From assembly GCA_016722295.1 (NCBI GenBank), contig JADKGL010000008.1, positions 1 to 64,000 of the forward strand: 64,000 bases of DNA, written 5' to 3'. Positions within the stretch are counted from its first letter, which is position 1. The number at the start of each line of letters is the position of its first letter. The notes beneath the pieces are model-generated. The model was not told the DNA's origin. It made no database searches and saw nothing but the letters and a program-made list of their open reading frames with translations. The position numbers and the translations under genes are program-made. Source of the stretch: Saprospiraceae bacterium. Its GTDB lineage: Bacteria; Bacteroidota; Bacteroidia; Chitinophagales; Saprospiraceae. Below, piece by piece: positions 62,889 through 64,000 of the stretch.

Positions 62889-63743
62889 TTAAACTTTAGC
62901 ATTTGCAGCGGCTTCTAATGCAGCGATATCAAATTTAATCATTTGCATAAAAGCTGCTATTACTTTTGGCGCTTTTTCTGAATCACTCATTAAAACAGGT
63001 AATATCGAAGGTACGATTTGCCAGGAAACACCAAATTTATCTTTCAACCAACCGCATTGAACTTCTGCACCACCCTCTGTTAGCTTTGTCCAATAGTAAT
63101 CGATCTCTTCTTGCGTATTGCATTCGACGACCAAAGAAATCCCTTCATTAAAAATAAACTGATGAGAAATACTACTGTCCATAGCCATAAACACTTGATC
63201 CAATAATTTGAATTGCGCATGCTTCACATTGCCTTCGATGTCTGGCTCTCCTGCTTCATATTTCATAATCCCAACAACAGAAGAATCCTTGAAAATAGAA
63301 GTATAAAAATCGATCGCCTGAGTTGTGTAACCATTCATTGCATTTGTAAACATGAGTGATGGACAAACAGATTGACCGACATCCGTTTTCTTACCAAAAG
63401 AAAGTTGCCAAGACACACCATACTTATCTTGCAACCAACCATATTTTTGACTCCACGGATAAGTTCCTAAAGGCATCAATTCTTGACCTCCAGAAATTAA
63501 AACAGACCATATATGATCCAATTCACTGAGATCCTCTATTGTGACATAAAATGAAATGGAGGGATTGGCTTTGAACATTGGTCCCCCATTCAATCCCATA
63601 AAGTCAATCTCTTTAATTTGAAACTTAACTGCCATAGGTGAAGCAGTTACTATTTTAGTATCAGCAAATGCTTTACTATAAAATTCAGCAGCAGCTAAAG
63701 CATCATTGTCAAACCAAATACAAGGATAAATATTCACGTTCAT
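62889..63743 (-). CDS. Two-domain VOC/PhnB-like protein
   Basis: Start at ATG 63743 (MNVNIYPCIWFDNDALAAAE); an upstream TTG is less likely. 284 residues in two related halves: residues 1-125 (FYSKAFADTKIVTASPMAVK, YGWLQDKYGVSWQLSFGKKT) and 130-270 (FYTSIFKDSSVVGIMKYEAG, GWLKDKFGVSWQIVPSILPV). Both halves have the PhnB/3-demethylubiquinone-methyltransferase-like VOC signature, but neither clearly keeps a full metal-ligand set. Possibly a ligand-binding or bleomycin-resistance-like protein; function unknown. Confidence 0.8.
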   Translation of the reverse strand: MNVNIYPCIWFDNDALAAAEFYSKAFADTKIVTASPMAVKFQIKEIDFMGLNGGPMFKANPSISFYVTIEDLSELDHIWSVLISGGQELMPLGTYPWSQKYGWLQDKYGVSWQLSFGKKTDVGQSVCPSLMFTNAMNGYTTQAIDFYTSIFKDSSVVGIMKYEAGEPDIEGNVKHAQFKLLDQVFMAMDSSISHQFIFNEGISLVVECNTQEEIDYYWTKLTEGGAEVQCGWLKDKFGVSWQIVPSILPVLMSDSEKAPKVIAAFMQMIKFDIAALEAAANAKV

Positions 63744-63802
63744 AAACTTCAATTTAAGAAATCAATTTGGCTCAAAAATTTGAGCAGAGGAGTATTTTTT
63801 TA

Positions 63803-63834
63803 CAAAGATAGTATTTTGGCAAAATTTTTTCAAA
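63803..63834 (-). promoter_or_regulatory. Promoter of the VOC gene
   Basis: Minus strand TTTG (63834-63831), a 20-base spacer, TATCTTTG (63810-63803), a full match to the Bacteroidota consensus. The leader is about 55 nucleotides. Confidence 0.7.
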
Positions 63835-63978
63835 AACATATTTTAGCCCTTGCAAAACAAAGTATCAAGGTTAAAATATATAGAAATTAGGTCATATTTC
63901 TTCCGCTTTTCAAAATTCAGATATTTCGATTATTAATAAATATGTATCTTTATCCGAATCAAAATAAAATTGATTAAA

Positions 63979-64000
63979 ATGTCGAATTTCAAGGAGCTTA
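63979..64000 (+). CDS. Start of a plus-strand gene cut by the window edge
   Basis: An ATG at 63979 opens a frame MSNFKEL that runs off the window. An A-rich stretch (CAAAATAAAATTGATTAAA) precedes it, as often seen before Bacteroidota start codons. Too short to identify. Confidence 0.35.

Overview
The window looks like part of a low-GC member of the Bacteroidota, probably close to Saprospiria-type lineages. The evidence is sequence-based: promoter boxes of the TAnnTTTG type with an upstream TTTG, little sign of Shine-Dalgarno sequences, several secreted proteins with type IX secretion (T9SS) C-terminal sorting domains, a zinc-free S14/L36 pair, and giant RHS proteins with the 'PEVQGFTP...DKMVD...GDLTYNIPLMDVGGYP' signature common in this phylum. 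No tRNA, rRNA, CRISPR array or intact transposon was seen.

Layout. Positions 1-20.6 kb (minus strand) form an accessory region of secreted proteins. From upstream to downstream it holds a small T9SS protein, a collagen-like protein, a lipoprotein, a strong terminator, a TANFOR-like secreted protein, two consecutive giant RHS proteins (about 2,130 and 2,140 codons, called RHS-A and RHS-B here), a tip-less RHS end with a decayed stretch, a second paralogous lipoprotein, and a broken second TANFOR-like gene. Facing this block, 20.8-24.6 kb (plus) encodes a LuxR-type response regulator and a beta-propeller sensor histidine kinase. A shared perfect palindrome (core CATGATCATG) lies exactly 34 bases upstream of a TAnnTTTG box in front of both minus-strand operons. 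I propose it as the operator of this regulon.

Positions 25-33.8 kb carry valS, a degenerate histidine-phosphatase-like protein, an acyltransferase, and a plus-strand trio (OmpA-type coiled-coil lipoprotein, M43 metalloprotease, DUF6438-like lipoprotein). Positions 33.9-52.0 kb hold the complete str-S10-spc-alpha ribosomal protein cluster on the minus strand (rpsL to rplQ, including fusA, secY, map, infA and rpoA, without tuf), with a good promoter at 52061-52091 and a terminator at 33890-33921. Positions 52.3-63.7 kb hold a GNAT acetyltransferase, a PNGase F-like T9SS protein, an RsmB-type methyltransferase, an S9 peptidase with an extra C-terminal domain, a UbiA-type prenyltransferase, a GMC oxidoreductase and a two-domain VOC protein. 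A further gene starts at the right edge.

Caution on quality: at least eight genes are broken by one-base indels or single in-frame stops, including rpsH, rpoA and valS, which should be indispensable. This suggests consensus errors in the assembly, mostly in short A runs, so the breaks in the RHS genes cannot be taken at face value as biological pseudogenes.
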